From RGIG3701 sp031553595 (lineage in GTDB: Bacteria > Planctomycetota > Planctomycetia > Pirellulales > Thermoguttaceae): a DNA stretch of 64,000 bases. The position numbers and the translations under genes are program-made. Below the pieces are notes generated by a model, which worked only from the letters and a program-made list of their open reading frames with translations, ran no database searches and was not told the origin of the DNA. Shown piece after piece: positions 15,881 through 24,456 of this stretch (its first letter is position 1; every line of letters starts with the position of its first letter). The stretch is taken from NCBI GenBank assembly GCA_031553595.1, contig JAVBLI010000036.1:1-64000 (forward strand), given 5' to 3'.

Positions 15881-18800
15881 ATGACCAAACCCACCATCCT
15901 CGCTACGCTGCTTCTATTCCTCACCCCCCCCCTCTCCGCCGCCGAGATCGAAGCGTGGAAACCGCTGCGGACTTCCGACGCGGTGTCCGTCCGTCAGGAA
16001 TGGAAGCCCACACAGGACGGCGTCTCCATTGCGGGCACGCCGCTGCGAATCGCGGGGCGGGTGTTCACGCAGGGGCTGGGCACGCACGCGCCGGGCGAAA
16101 TCATTTTCGACCTCACTGGCAAGAATCACAAAACGTTCAAAGCGGTGATCGGCGTGGACGACGGCGCCGAAGCGGCAGGCTCCGTGGCGTTCACCGTTTA
16201 CCTCGACGGCAAGAAAGCGTTCGACAGTGGCGTGATGAAACACGGCGACGCGGCGAAGGAAATCCGCCTCGACATCACCGGCGTGCGGGAGTTGAAGCTC
16301 GTCTGCACCGACGGCGGCGACGGCGTGCAGGGCGACTGGGCCGACTGGGCCGACGCGGCGGTGGACGATGTGCTGGCGGTCACGCCCAAGGCGGTGCCGC
16401 AATTTTCGACGGCGGGATTTTACGCCGTGCCCGGCAGTCCGCGGAAAGTCTGGTCCTTCAATCCCGGCTGGCGGTTCCATAAGGGCGACGTGCCGGGGGC
16501 TGAAAAGCCGGATTTCGACGACTCACTGTGGGAGGCCGCCAACCTGCCGCACGGGCTGGAAATTCTCGGCTCCAACCAGAGCGGCGGGCGGAATTACCAA
16601 GGCCCCGCGTGGTATCGTAAAAAATTCACGCTGCCTGCGGAGCAAGATGGCAAGCGAACCGTGCTGTATTTTGAAGCCGTCATGGGCAAGGCGAAAGTCT
16701 TCCTCGACGGGCGACTCGTGGCCAAGCATCTCGGCGGCTACCTGCCTTTCGCGGCCGACATCACCGAACACGTCAAGCCCGGCAAAACCCACACTGTGGC
16801 GGTGCTTGCCGACAACTCTGACGATCCGTCCTTCCCGCCCGGCAAGCCGCAAGGCAATCTCGACTTCACCTACCTCGGCGGCATTTACCGCGACGTCTAC
16901 CTGATTAGTTACGGACAAACCCACGTCACGCTGCCGGAACTTTCCCCGACGGTTGCCGGCGGCGGTGTTTTCGTCGGCGTCCTTAAAGCCCAGGACAACA
17001 CCGCGGAATTCGAAGTCCGCACCGAAATCGCGACCGAGCAGGATGTTCTCGTTCATACGGTCATTCTTGATGACAGTGGGAAGGAAATCGGCCGGCGATC
17101 TGGCGTGGTCTCCGCGCGAAAACCGCCTGAACCTGCCCCAGCACGCTCCACCGCGAGAATCACCCGCTATGACCGTCTCGGCGTGATAACCATCATCGAC
17201 CCCATGACATTCGACGATGTCCGTCTCTGGCATCCGGATGATCCTTACCGATACTGCGTTTTAACCAAAATTTACGATGTAAGGGGCGAAACGTTACTCG
17301 ATTCGATGCAAACCCGTTTCGGCATCCGCCTTTTCGAAATGCGGGGCAACGACGGGTTTTACATTAACGGCAAGCCCATGCCACGGCTGTCGGGCGTGAA
17401 TCGCCATCAGGATTACGCGTGCGTGGGTAACGCGGTGCCTAACAGCGGGCAGTGGCGGGACGCGAAGCTGCTGCGCGAGGGCGGCTCGACGATCGTCCGC
17501 GCGGCCCATTATCCGCTGGACCCCGCGTTCATGGACGCATGCGACGAGCTCGGCCTGCTGGTCACGGTGGCCAATCCCGGTTGGCAGTTTTATAACGACA
17601 AGAACCCGGAATTCTGGCAGCGGTGCGTGGCCGACACGCGTGCCATGGCCCGGCGCGACCGCAATCGCCCGGCCGTGGTGCTCTGGGAGACGGCCCTGAA
17701 CGAGACCGATAATCAGCCCGCGCCGATGCTGGCGGAAATGCACGCCGCGCTGCACGAGGAAATCCCGTACCCCGGCGTGTTCTCCGTGGGCGACAGCGAT
17801 CACGCACGCCCCGCGGGTCTCGACGTTTACTATTACGCCCGCGGCGACGAGCCCATCACGTCCATGATCCGCGAGTACGGCGACGGTGGCGAGGTGGAGA
17901 ATTTTTACTCCCAAAACGCTGCCAGCCGGGTCAAACGCGAGTGGGGCGAGCACGCCATGCTCCAGCAGGCGATGATCCGTTACCGCGACCTGCCCGGCAT
18001 TTACGGCGGCTCGCGAAAACAGTTCGCCGCCACGCTCTGGTGCGGAATCGACCACCAGCGCGGCTATCACCCCGACCCGTTTTGGGGCGGACTGCTGGAC
18101 GAATACCGGCTGCCGAAATATTCCTATTACGCGTTCAAAAGCCAGTACGCGCCGGACTTTAACGCGGACGGCAAAATTCCACACATCCAGACCGGCCCGA
18201 TGGTTCACATCGCGCACGAGCTGACGCAAATCTCGCCCGCCGACGTGCTGGTGATGACGAACTGCGAGGAAGTGCGACTCACGTGGCTGGGGAAAGTCGT
18301 GGGCACACAACGTCCCGAAGACGGTTATAAAGGCCTGCCGCACCCGCCGGTGATCTTTAAAGACGTCTTCCATTTCCGTGAAATTAACACGAATTGGCGT
18401 GACCGGCTGGACGAGCTGGAAATGGTGGCGGAAGGGCTCATCGGCGGGAAAGTCGTGCGCGTTCAGAAGAAAAAATACCCGCAGCGCACCACGCGCATCA
18501 TGCTCGAGACGGACGACCACGGATGTGGCGTGACGGCGGATGGCGGTGATTTCATTCCGGTTCGCGCGACGATCACGGATGCCCGCGGCATGACGAAAGT
18601 TCTTGCGCCGGAATATGTTACGTTCCTCGTGGACGGCGCCGGCGAGATGATCGGCGGACAGGCCCAGCACGTGAACCCCATGAAAGCGGAGTTAGGAGTG
18701 GCCACCGCCCTGATCCGCGCAAGCACCACGCCGGGGCTCATCCGTGTCCGCGCGGTTTCCGCCGGCCTGCTGCCATCCGAGGAGCTCATCATCCCGACCG

Positions 18801-19003
18801 CCGCAGCGCCGCAGCCGCTGTTATATAACGCCGCGTACATGAACGCGTCCCGGCGCCCGGCGTCCGAAATCACGGTTCACGTTCTTGACGCGAAAGATGG
18901 TGACGCGGACACGCAGACGCTCCGTGACGAAATCGAACGTCTGAAACTGGAGGCCGTCAGCCGTGAGCAGGACCTGATGGAATTTAAAAATCGGCAGAAG
19001 TGA
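15881..19003 (+). CDS. secreted NPCBM-domain GH2-family glycoside hydrolase
   Basis: A 1040-residue exported enzyme. A signal peptide (about 20 residues) is followed by an NPCBM carbohydrate-binding domain (about 25-170; TQGLGTHAPGEIIFDL and WADWADAAVDDV). Next comes a GH2 sugar-binding domain (about 185-350; WSFNPGWRFHKGD, YRKKFTLP), an Ig-like middle, and the catalytic barrel starting GFYINGKPMPRLSGVNRHQDY. Glu608 in TALNETDN is the likely acid/base; Glu665 in REYGDGG is a plausible nucleophile. The C terminus ends in a short coiled coil rich in Glu, Arg and Lys. Activity is probably beta-galactosidase-like, but GH2 also holds beta-mannosidases and glucuronidases. It follows a GH110-like gene in the same direction. 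Confidence 0.82.
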   Translation: MTKPTILATLLLFLTPPLSAAEIEAWKPLRTSDAVSVRQEWKPTQDGVSIAGTPLRIAGRVFTQGLGTHAPGEIIFDLTGKNHKTFKAVIGVDDGAEAAGSVAFTVYLDGKKAFDSGVMKHGDAAKEIRLDITGVRELKLVCTDGGDGVQGDWADWADAAVDDVLAVTPKAVPQFSTAGFYAVPGSPRKVWSFNPGWRFHKGDVPGAEKPDFDDSLWEAANLPHGLEILGSNQSGGRNYQGPAWYRKKFTLPAEQDGKRTVLYFEAVMGKAKVFLDGRLVAKHLGGYLPFAADITEHVKPGKTHTVAVLADNSDDPSFPPGKPQGNLDFTYLGGIYRDVYLISYGQTHVTLPELSPTVAGGGVFVGVLKAQDNTAEFEVRTEIATEQDVLVHTVILDDSGKEIGRRSGVVSARKPPEPAPARSTARITRYDRLGVITIIDPMTFDDVRLWHPDDPYRYCVLTKIYDVRGETLLDSMQTRFGIRLFEMRGNDGFYINGKPMPRLSGVNRHQDYACVGNAVPNSGQWRDAKLLREGGSTIVRAAHYPLDPAFMDACDELGLLVTVANPGWQFYNDKNPEFWQRCVADTRAMARRDRNRPAVVLWETALNETDNQPAPMLAEMHAALHEEIPYPGVFSVGDSDHARPAGLDVYYYARGDEPITSMIREYGDGGEVENFYSQNAASRVKREWGEHAMLQQAMIRYRDLPGIYGGSRKQFAATLWCGIDHQRGYHPDPFWGGLLDEYRLPKYSYYAFKSQYAPDFNADGKIPHIQTGPMVHIAHELTQISPADVLVMTNCEEVRLTWLGKVVGTQRPEDGYKGLPHPPVIFKDVFHFREINTNWRDRLDELEMVAEGLIGGKVVRVQKKKYPQRTTRIMLETDDHGCGVTADGGDFIPVRATITDARGMTKVLAPEYVTFLVDGAGEMIGGQAQHVNPMKAELGVATALIRASTTPGLIRVRAVSAGLLPSEELIIPTAAAPQPLLYNAAYMNASRRPASEITVHVLDAKDGDADTQTLRDEIERLKLEAVSREQDLMEFKNRQK

Positions 19004-19061
19004 TGGGTGCGCGTGAAGAAGCGTGTGATTTTCATGATTTTTTATGTGTCAGGAAGGCGCG

Positions 19062-19712
19062 ATGTTTAAACTTACGGTTTTATTTCTCGGCGGGATGTTT
19101 TTGGTTGCGCAGCCGGTGTACGCGGCGGAGGATGGAGTGCCGGGCCGACTGCCGGAAAATTATGTCATGCCGCCGATGGAAATGGTTTATCCGGCGGGGG
19201 ACGAATACGGCGATTCTATTTTGGGTCGTGAAGTGGCACCGCCGCCGCACCGGACGCCCGCACCGGCGGTGAAGTCAGTGGAAACGCCTGTGAAAGTGGA
19301 GCCGTCCGAGGAAACGGAGCTGCCGATTTTTTCTGACGCGCCGGGAGATCCGTTTCACTTTCCGTCCGGTGACGTTCCACCGCCGGAGCGTGAAATGATG
19401 GAGGCAGAAGTGCCTCTGCTGCCGCGGGAGATGACGCCGCCACGGACAGACACGGCGGTGACCCCGGCGGTGGTGGAGATGCCGAATTCCGGTAGTGATG
19501 TGAAGAAAACTTCCCGGGCGCCCGAGAAAAAAGCGGAAAAAACCGCCCCGGCCTCTGCCGCGATTCCATCTGCGGAAAAAACGCCGTCACGCCCATGGGG
19601 CTTGCTGGCATTCACGTTTTTCATGCTCCTGCTCTCCCTCAGCGGAAACGTTTTCCTCGCCTGGCAGTACTGGGAGCAGCGAAAATTGCTGGCGGAAACG
19701 TTAACGAAATAG
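19062..19712 (+). CDS. small exported proline-rich protein with C-terminal membrane anchor
   Basis: A 216-residue protein I do not recognise. It has a signal peptide (MFKLTVLFLGGMFLVAQPVYA), a long Pro/Glu/Thr-rich low-complexity middle without clear domain motifs, and one C-terminal transmembrane helix (LLAFTFFMLLLSLSGNVFLAW) followed by a short charged tail. AGGAAGG at 19051-19057 supports ATG 19062 over the upstream ATG at 19044. It would be tethered in the cytoplasmic membrane with the proline-rich part outside. It sits between the GH2 gene and xseA; no functional link is evident. Confidence 0.6.
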   Translation: MFKLTVLFLGGMFLVAQPVYAAEDGVPGRLPENYVMPPMEMVYPAGDEYGDSILGREVAPPPHRTPAPAVKSVETPVKVEPSEETELPIFSDAPGDPFHFPSGDVPPPEREMMEAEVPLLPREMTPPRTDTAVTPAVVEMPNSGSDVKKTSRAPEKKAEKTAPASAAIPSAEKTPSRPWGLLAFTFFMLLLSLSGNVFLAWQYWEQRKLLAETLTK

Positions 19713-19799
19713 CGTCTCGCGGCGCTTCGGCCTCGGCCGCCATTTCTTGCGTAAACACACCCGCTGGAATCTCATTTTAATAACGAAAGGCCACTGCCC

Positions 19800-21101
19800 G
19801 TGTCACTTTTTGATGATTTACCGGAAGATGCATCCGCGGATGGCACGGACGCGCGGCATGATGCGCAGACGGGCGAGGATGACCGTCCGGCGATTTTTAC
19901 TGTCACGCAACTGACGCACGGCGTGCGGGATCTGCTGGGCACGGTGTTTCCGGACGTGCGTGTGGCGGGGGAGGTGACGGACCTGAGTGTGGCGAGGACG
20001 GGGCACAGTTATTTCTCGCTGAAAGATGAGCATTCGCAGCTCGCAGCGGTGATCTGGCGGAGTGCGCGAGAGCGGATGACGGTGGAAATCGGGAACGGGC
20101 AGGAGGTGGTGTGCCGCGGCCGACTGGAGGTATACCCGCCGCGGGGGACGTACCAGTTAATCGTTTCGGAGGTGGAAAATCGGGGGCAGGGCGAGCTGGA
20201 ACGCCGATTTTTGGAGCTGAAAAAGCGGCTCGCGGCGGAGGGGCTTTTTGACCGGGAGCTGAAACGGCCGATTCCCGCGTGGATACGGAAAGTCGGTGTA
20301 ATCACCAGTCCGGACGGGGCGGCCATCCGCGATTTTCTGGAGGTTTTGCGCCGGCGGTGGCAGGGCGTGGATGTCATGATTTACCCGGCGCCCGTACAGG
20401 GAACCGGCGCGGCGCGGCGGCTGGCGGAAGGCGTGCGTTTTTTTAACGCGCTGAAGCCGGAGTTTCGCCCGGACTGTCTGGTGGTCACCCGCGGTGGCGG
20501 GAGCATGGAAGATCTCTGGGAGTTTAATGAGGAAGTGCTCATCCGGGCGATTTTTGAGTCCACGATTCCCGTCATTTCCGCTGTGGGACACGAAATTGAC
20601 GTCACGCTGTGTGATCTGGCGGCTGACCAGCGGGCCCTGACCCCCACGGAGGCGGCGGAGCGGATTTCTCCGGACGTGACGGCCCTGCGTGATCGGCTCC
20701 GGCAGGACGCCCGGCGGCTGAAGGCGGGGGTGGTGAACCTGCTGAAAACCCAGGAAACGCAGCTCGCGGCGCTGGCGGCCCACCCGGTTTTTAAGTTTCC
20801 GTATCGTGCCGTGCAGGAAGCGGTCCAGAAAACAGACGCGCTGGCCCTGGCGGCGGACACGGCCATAACCCTCCGGCTGGAGCGTCTGGAGAGTGGTCTT
20901 CAGCACGCGGCCGGGCGGCTGGAAACGCTCAGTCCGCTGAAAGTGCTGGCCCGTGGATATTCCGTTACCCGGGACGCACGCACGGGAAAAACGCTCCGCC
21001 GTGCCGCGGAAGTCGCGCCGGGGGATGAACTTCTCACGCGGCTGGAAGACGGGGAAGTGCGCAGCCGGGTGGAGGGGGACGGAATGAGGAATGAGGAATG
21101 A
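19800..21101 (+). CDS. xseA: exodeoxyribonuclease VII large subunit
   Basis: A 433-residue cytoplasmic nuclease subunit that, with XseB, degrades single-stranded DNA. An N-terminal OB-fold (about 25-120; VAGEVTDLSVARTGHSYFSL) is followed by the catalytic region with VGVITSPDGAAIRDFLEVLRR, the VTRGGGSMEDLWEFNEE signature and VGHEIDVTLCDLAADQRALTPTEAAE. Then comes a charged helical region and the typical LARGYSV segment. The start is GTG at 19800, with AAAGG about 10 bp upstream. No xseB follows in the window. The last residues (GMRNEE) are translated from GGAATGAGGAATGAGGAAT repeat DNA, so the native C terminus seems to have been overwritten. Confidence 0.93.
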   Translation: MSLFDDLPEDASADGTDARHDAQTGEDDRPAIFTVTQLTHGVRDLLGTVFPDVRVAGEVTDLSVARTGHSYFSLKDEHSQLAAVIWRSARERMTVEIGNGQEVVCRGRLEVYPPRGTYQLIVSEVENRGQGELERRFLELKKRLAAEGLFDRELKRPIPAWIRKVGVITSPDGAAIRDFLEVLRRRWQGVDVMIYPAPVQGTGAARRLAEGVRFFNALKPEFRPDCLVVTRGGGSMEDLWEFNEEVLIRAIFESTIPVISAVGHEIDVTLCDLAADQRALTPTEAAERISPDVTALRDRLRQDARRLKAGVVNLLKTQETQLAALAAHPVFKFPYRAVQEAVQKTDALALAADTAITLRLERLESGLQHAAGRLETLSPLKVLARGYSVTRDARTGKTLRRAAEVAPGDELLTRLEDGEVRSRVEGDGMRNEE

Positions 21102-21120
21102 GGAATGAGGATGGCGTAAG
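21081..21120. repeat. single-arm short tandem repeat (GGAATGA dialect)
   Basis: About four copies of GGAATGA are followed by GGCGTAAGC, a weak core match. No complementary arm follows. The repeats begin inside xseA and supply its stop codon. Confidence 0.7.
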
Positions 21121-21191
21121 CATCTCGCGGTGCCGTTCCGAAGCGATTTTATGCTATTTTTGTCTTTTTTATGAAATATGATGCAGAAGTT

Positions 21192-21220
21192 TTGACACCG
21201 CGTGTTAAATAGAGTAAAAT
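21192..21220 (+). promoter_or_regulatory. sigma70-type promoter for the ankyrin operon
   Basis: A consensus TTGACA at 21192-21197, a 17-bp spacer and TAAAAT at 21215-21220. The predicted transcript has a leader of about 55 nt containing GACATTTTGTC, a small palindrome that could be an operator, and a CTGGAGG ribosome site before ATG 21282. Confidence 0.75.
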
Positions 21221-21281
21221 AAAGGAAGTCTATCGGACATTTTGTCAGATACTCTTTTCTCATATCCTGGAGGCTTCCCGC

Positions 21282-24200
21282 ATGAAAATGTTATCCTGGC
21301 CGGGCGTTTTTTCTTGTTTTTTGGCTGTTTCTCTGGCTTTATTTTTATCGGCGGCATTTTCACATGCCACGGCGGATGAAAAATCGCGGGATGCTGCGCC
21401 GGAGGAGCAAGACGGGTTCCGCTTTCTTTTCGGGGAGTGCGACTTTTCTCACCGGAGCATTTATTCACGGGGAGATGGGCGGCTGATGCCGTTCCTGAAT
21501 GACCCGCTGCTGGTCGGTGCGCTGCTGCTGCTGGGAGCGAGGGTGGATGAGGAAGAACGGTATCTGGAACTGCCGCTTTTTTATTCCGGTAACGCGGAGG
21601 TGACACATGCGCTGCTGGCGGCGGGTGCGGATGTGAATGCGAAGCGGGGGAATGGCCGGACACCGCTTTTTTACGCGCCGGACGGGGATTCCGTGCGGAT
21701 GCTGGTGGCGGCGGGGGCGGATGTGAACACGGAGGATGATCACCTGTTCACGCCGATTTTCACCGCGCTGAATGCGGATGTGGTGGAAGCGTTGCTGGAG
21801 GCTGGGGCAAAATTAACGCATTATACGGGCCAGACACCGCTGCACACCGCGCGGGATGCGGGGGTGGTGGAGCGGCTGGTGAAGGCGGGGGTGGATGTGA
21901 ACGAGAAAACCCTCGTGGGCGAGTATCCGCCGCTGGCTTTTGCGAGGGACGGGGAAGTGGCCCAAGCGCTAATAAAAGCGGGCGCGGATCCACTTTATAA
22001 AACGCAGACCGGTGAGACGCTGCTATTTTTCGCGCGAGATGCGGATACCGTCCGGCAGCTCATCGAGGCGGGCGTGGATGTGAACGCGGTCAGTGAGGAT
22101 CAAAATACGGCGCTGAACGCCTGCGCGGCCTACGATGGTTATTCGGATGAAGGGAGAATAGCGCTGCCGAAAGCCATACGAACGTATCATTTTGGGCTGG
22201 AAACCGGAATGAACGAAGCTTTTTTACCGGCGGAACTGCTGATCAAGGCGGGGGCGGACGTGAATCACCGCGGCGTGGCGGATCGAACGCCGATTCTTCT
22301 GGCATATGACCCGCAGCTGGTGAAACTGCTGGTGGAGTCTGGAGCGGATGTGAAATTCCAGAGCGGCGTCAGTGGCGAAAGTGCGCTGCATATTCACCAG
22401 AAGCCGGAAAGCCTGCGGCTGCTGCTGGAAGCCGGTGCGAATGTGCATGCGCTGGATATGAAGGGGCGGTCGGCACTTTTCCATGTACAGGACGCGGAGA
22501 AATTGCAGATTCTTCTGGAGGCGGGAGCGCTGGTTACGCAGCGGGACGCGGAGGGAGAGACGCCGCTGCATGGAAAACATGCCCCCGAATCTATTCGTAT
22601 ACTCGTGGCGGCGGGGGCGGATCCCTTTGCGAAAAATAAATCGGGGCAAATGCCGCTGGATGAACATCACTGGGCGAATTCGCTGGCGGCGCTGATTGAC
22701 GTGATGCGCGAGGCGGGGGCGGATCCGAAGGTGTTTTTGAATGAGCCGCGGGGAAATGATGAGTTTATCGCGTTTCAGTTGATCAGCTTGCACAACTATT
22801 TTTCATTCGATAGGGAAAAGCAGGAATTTTCCACGCGGCGGTCACGCTGGAGCAAATCGCATGACGACTTGGATTACAGCGATCTCGGAAACCTCAAGGT
22901 ACTCCTGGAGGCGGGGATGGATACGAATCTGGTGAATGATAAAGGCCGGACGATTCTTTACCGGGTGCTGGACGGCGAGATGGCGGAGCTGCTACTGAAG
23001 CATGGGGCGGACGTGAGCGCAACAGACACGCGGGGGAACACGCCGCTGCATGCCATGCTTTATCGGGGTGCGGAAACGGACGCGGTGAAAGCGGTGCTGG
23101 ACGCGGGCGCGGACGTGAACGCGGAATCCGAAGACGGCATCCCGCCGCTGCTGGCGTTTTATGAGCAAAAATGCAGCGAGTCCTATGATCCCTCTGATAA
23201 TCATCGTTTTTGGTTTTCCGGCGAAACCGGGAGAGAGGAGCGTCCGGAAACAGTGAAACTGCTGCTGGCGGCGAGGGCGAAAACGGATGTGAAAAATGAA
23301 GATGAACAGACGGCGTTACACATTCTCCGTGAGCCAGACTCGCTACGTGCGCTGCTGGAGGCAGGGGCGGACGTGAACGCGAAAGATAAACGGGGCCGTA
23401 CCCCGCTGTTCACGAAGACGGATGAAGAAGCGGCACGCGTGCTGGTGGAGGCCGGGGCGGATGTGAATGCGAAAAATGATGCTGGAAAGACGGTGCTTCA
23501 GGAGATGAAGGAGCATCCGGAGGTGGCGGCGATTTTGCGCAAAGCAGGGGCGGAAGAAACGGCGGATGATGAAGAACAGGATGTGAAGCATCTGTTTATG
23601 GTCATGTATTCAGGGAAATTCAAGAACCTGAAACAACTCGCAGAAGGAGGCGCCGATTTACGGGTGGTGAACGCGGAAGGGCACACGCTACTGCACTGGG
23701 CTGACTCGCCGGAAATAATGCGATTTTTGCTGGAAAAAGGATTGGATGTGCACGCGAGGGATCTTAATGGGAACACGCCCCTGCACACCCTGATGAGTGA
23801 TTACATTACCATGGATCACTGCAGTTACGGCAGGCCCGCCAATCCGCCCTGTGTGCGTGTGCTGCTGGAGGCTGGTGCGGATGTGAACGCGAAAAATAAG
23901 GACGGGCGTGCGCCGCTGCATATGTCCGGGCACCGTGGTGACGCCCGTGTCATGGCTCTTCTGCTGGCGGCCGGCGCGGATGTGAATGCGCGGGATGTGG
24001 AAGGGAACACGCCGCTGCTGCTGGTCGCCAGAGACTTGATGATGTATCAGCTGCTGTTAAAAGCCGGGGCGAATATCCATGCGAAAGACCATGCGGGAAA
24101 CACGTTCTTGCATAAGGTGGTTCAGGGTTTTTATTGGTATCATGATGAGGATTACAGCGAAATAAAAATGGCGATTGCGCATGGGCTGGATGTGAACGCC

Positions 24201-24425
24201 ATAAACGGGAAGATGGAAACGCCGCTGCATCTGTGTGCGACGCATGAGGAAATCGTGAAGATTTTGATGGCTGCCGGGGCGGATCCCCACCGGAAAGACA
24301 TCGACGGTCGTGACGCGCTACAAAAAGGCACGTCGCAGACGAGGAAAATCATGCAGGGAGAGTCGCTGAATAATGAGGATGAAGAAGATGATCCATGGAT
24401 GGTTCAGCATATAATTCTCCAATAA
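21282..24425 (+). CDS. large exported ankyrin-repeat protein, paralogue 1
   Basis: A 1047-residue protein with a signal peptide (SWPGVFSCFLAVSLALFLSA ending near SHATA). A cap containing FRFLFGECDF and LNDPLLVGALLLLG is followed by about 26 ankyrin-like repeats, such as TPLFYAPDGDSVRMLVAAG. Many repeats are 30 residues long, three fewer than canonical, with the loss between the two helices. A non-repeat linker with PKVFLNE lies near residue 486. The C terminus is acidic (NNEDEEDD). It should act outside the cytoplasm, probably as a long solenoid for protein binding; the partner is unknown. It is the first gene of a five-gene paralogous operon, 31 bp before the next gene. Confidence 0.88.
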   Translation: MKMLSWPGVFSCFLAVSLALFLSAAFSHATADEKSRDAAPEEQDGFRFLFGECDFSHRSIYSRGDGRLMPFLNDPLLVGALLLLGARVDEEERYLELPLFYSGNAEVTHALLAAGADVNAKRGNGRTPLFYAPDGDSVRMLVAAGADVNTEDDHLFTPIFTALNADVVEALLEAGAKLTHYTGQTPLHTARDAGVVERLVKAGVDVNEKTLVGEYPPLAFARDGEVAQALIKAGADPLYKTQTGETLLFFARDADTVRQLIEAGVDVNAVSEDQNTALNACAAYDGYSDEGRIALPKAIRTYHFGLETGMNEAFLPAELLIKAGADVNHRGVADRTPILLAYDPQLVKLLVESGADVKFQSGVSGESALHIHQKPESLRLLLEAGANVHALDMKGRSALFHVQDAEKLQILLEAGALVTQRDAEGETPLHGKHAPESIRILVAAGADPFAKNKSGQMPLDEHHWANSLAALIDVMREAGADPKVFLNEPRGNDEFIAFQLISLHNYFSFDREKQEFSTRRSRWSKSHDDLDYSDLGNLKVLLEAGMDTNLVNDKGRTILYRVLDGEMAELLLKHGADVSATDTRGNTPLHAMLYRGAETDAVKAVLDAGADVNAESEDGIPPLLAFYEQKCSESYDPSDNHRFWFSGETGREERPETVKLLLAARAKTDVKNEDEQTALHILREPDSLRALLEAGADVNAKDKRGRTPLFTKTDEEAARVLVEAGADVNAKNDAGKTVLQEMKEHPEVAAILRKAGAEETADDEEQDVKHLFMVMYSGKFKNLKQLAEGGADLRVVNAEGHTLLHWADSPEIMRFLLEKGLDVHARDLNGNTPLHTLMSDYITMDHCSYGRPANPPCVRVLLEAGADVNAKNKDGRAPLHMSGHRGDARVMALLLAAGADVNARDVEGNTPLLLVARDLMMYQLLLKAGANIHAKDHAGNTFLHKVVQGFYWYHDEDYSEIKMAIAHGLDVNAINGKMETPLHLCATHEEIVKILMAAGADPHRKDIDGRDALQKGTSQTRKIMQGESLNNEDEEDDPWMVQHIILQ

Positions 24426-24456
24426 CTGGGGCGTTTTTAAAACTTTTCAGGAATGA

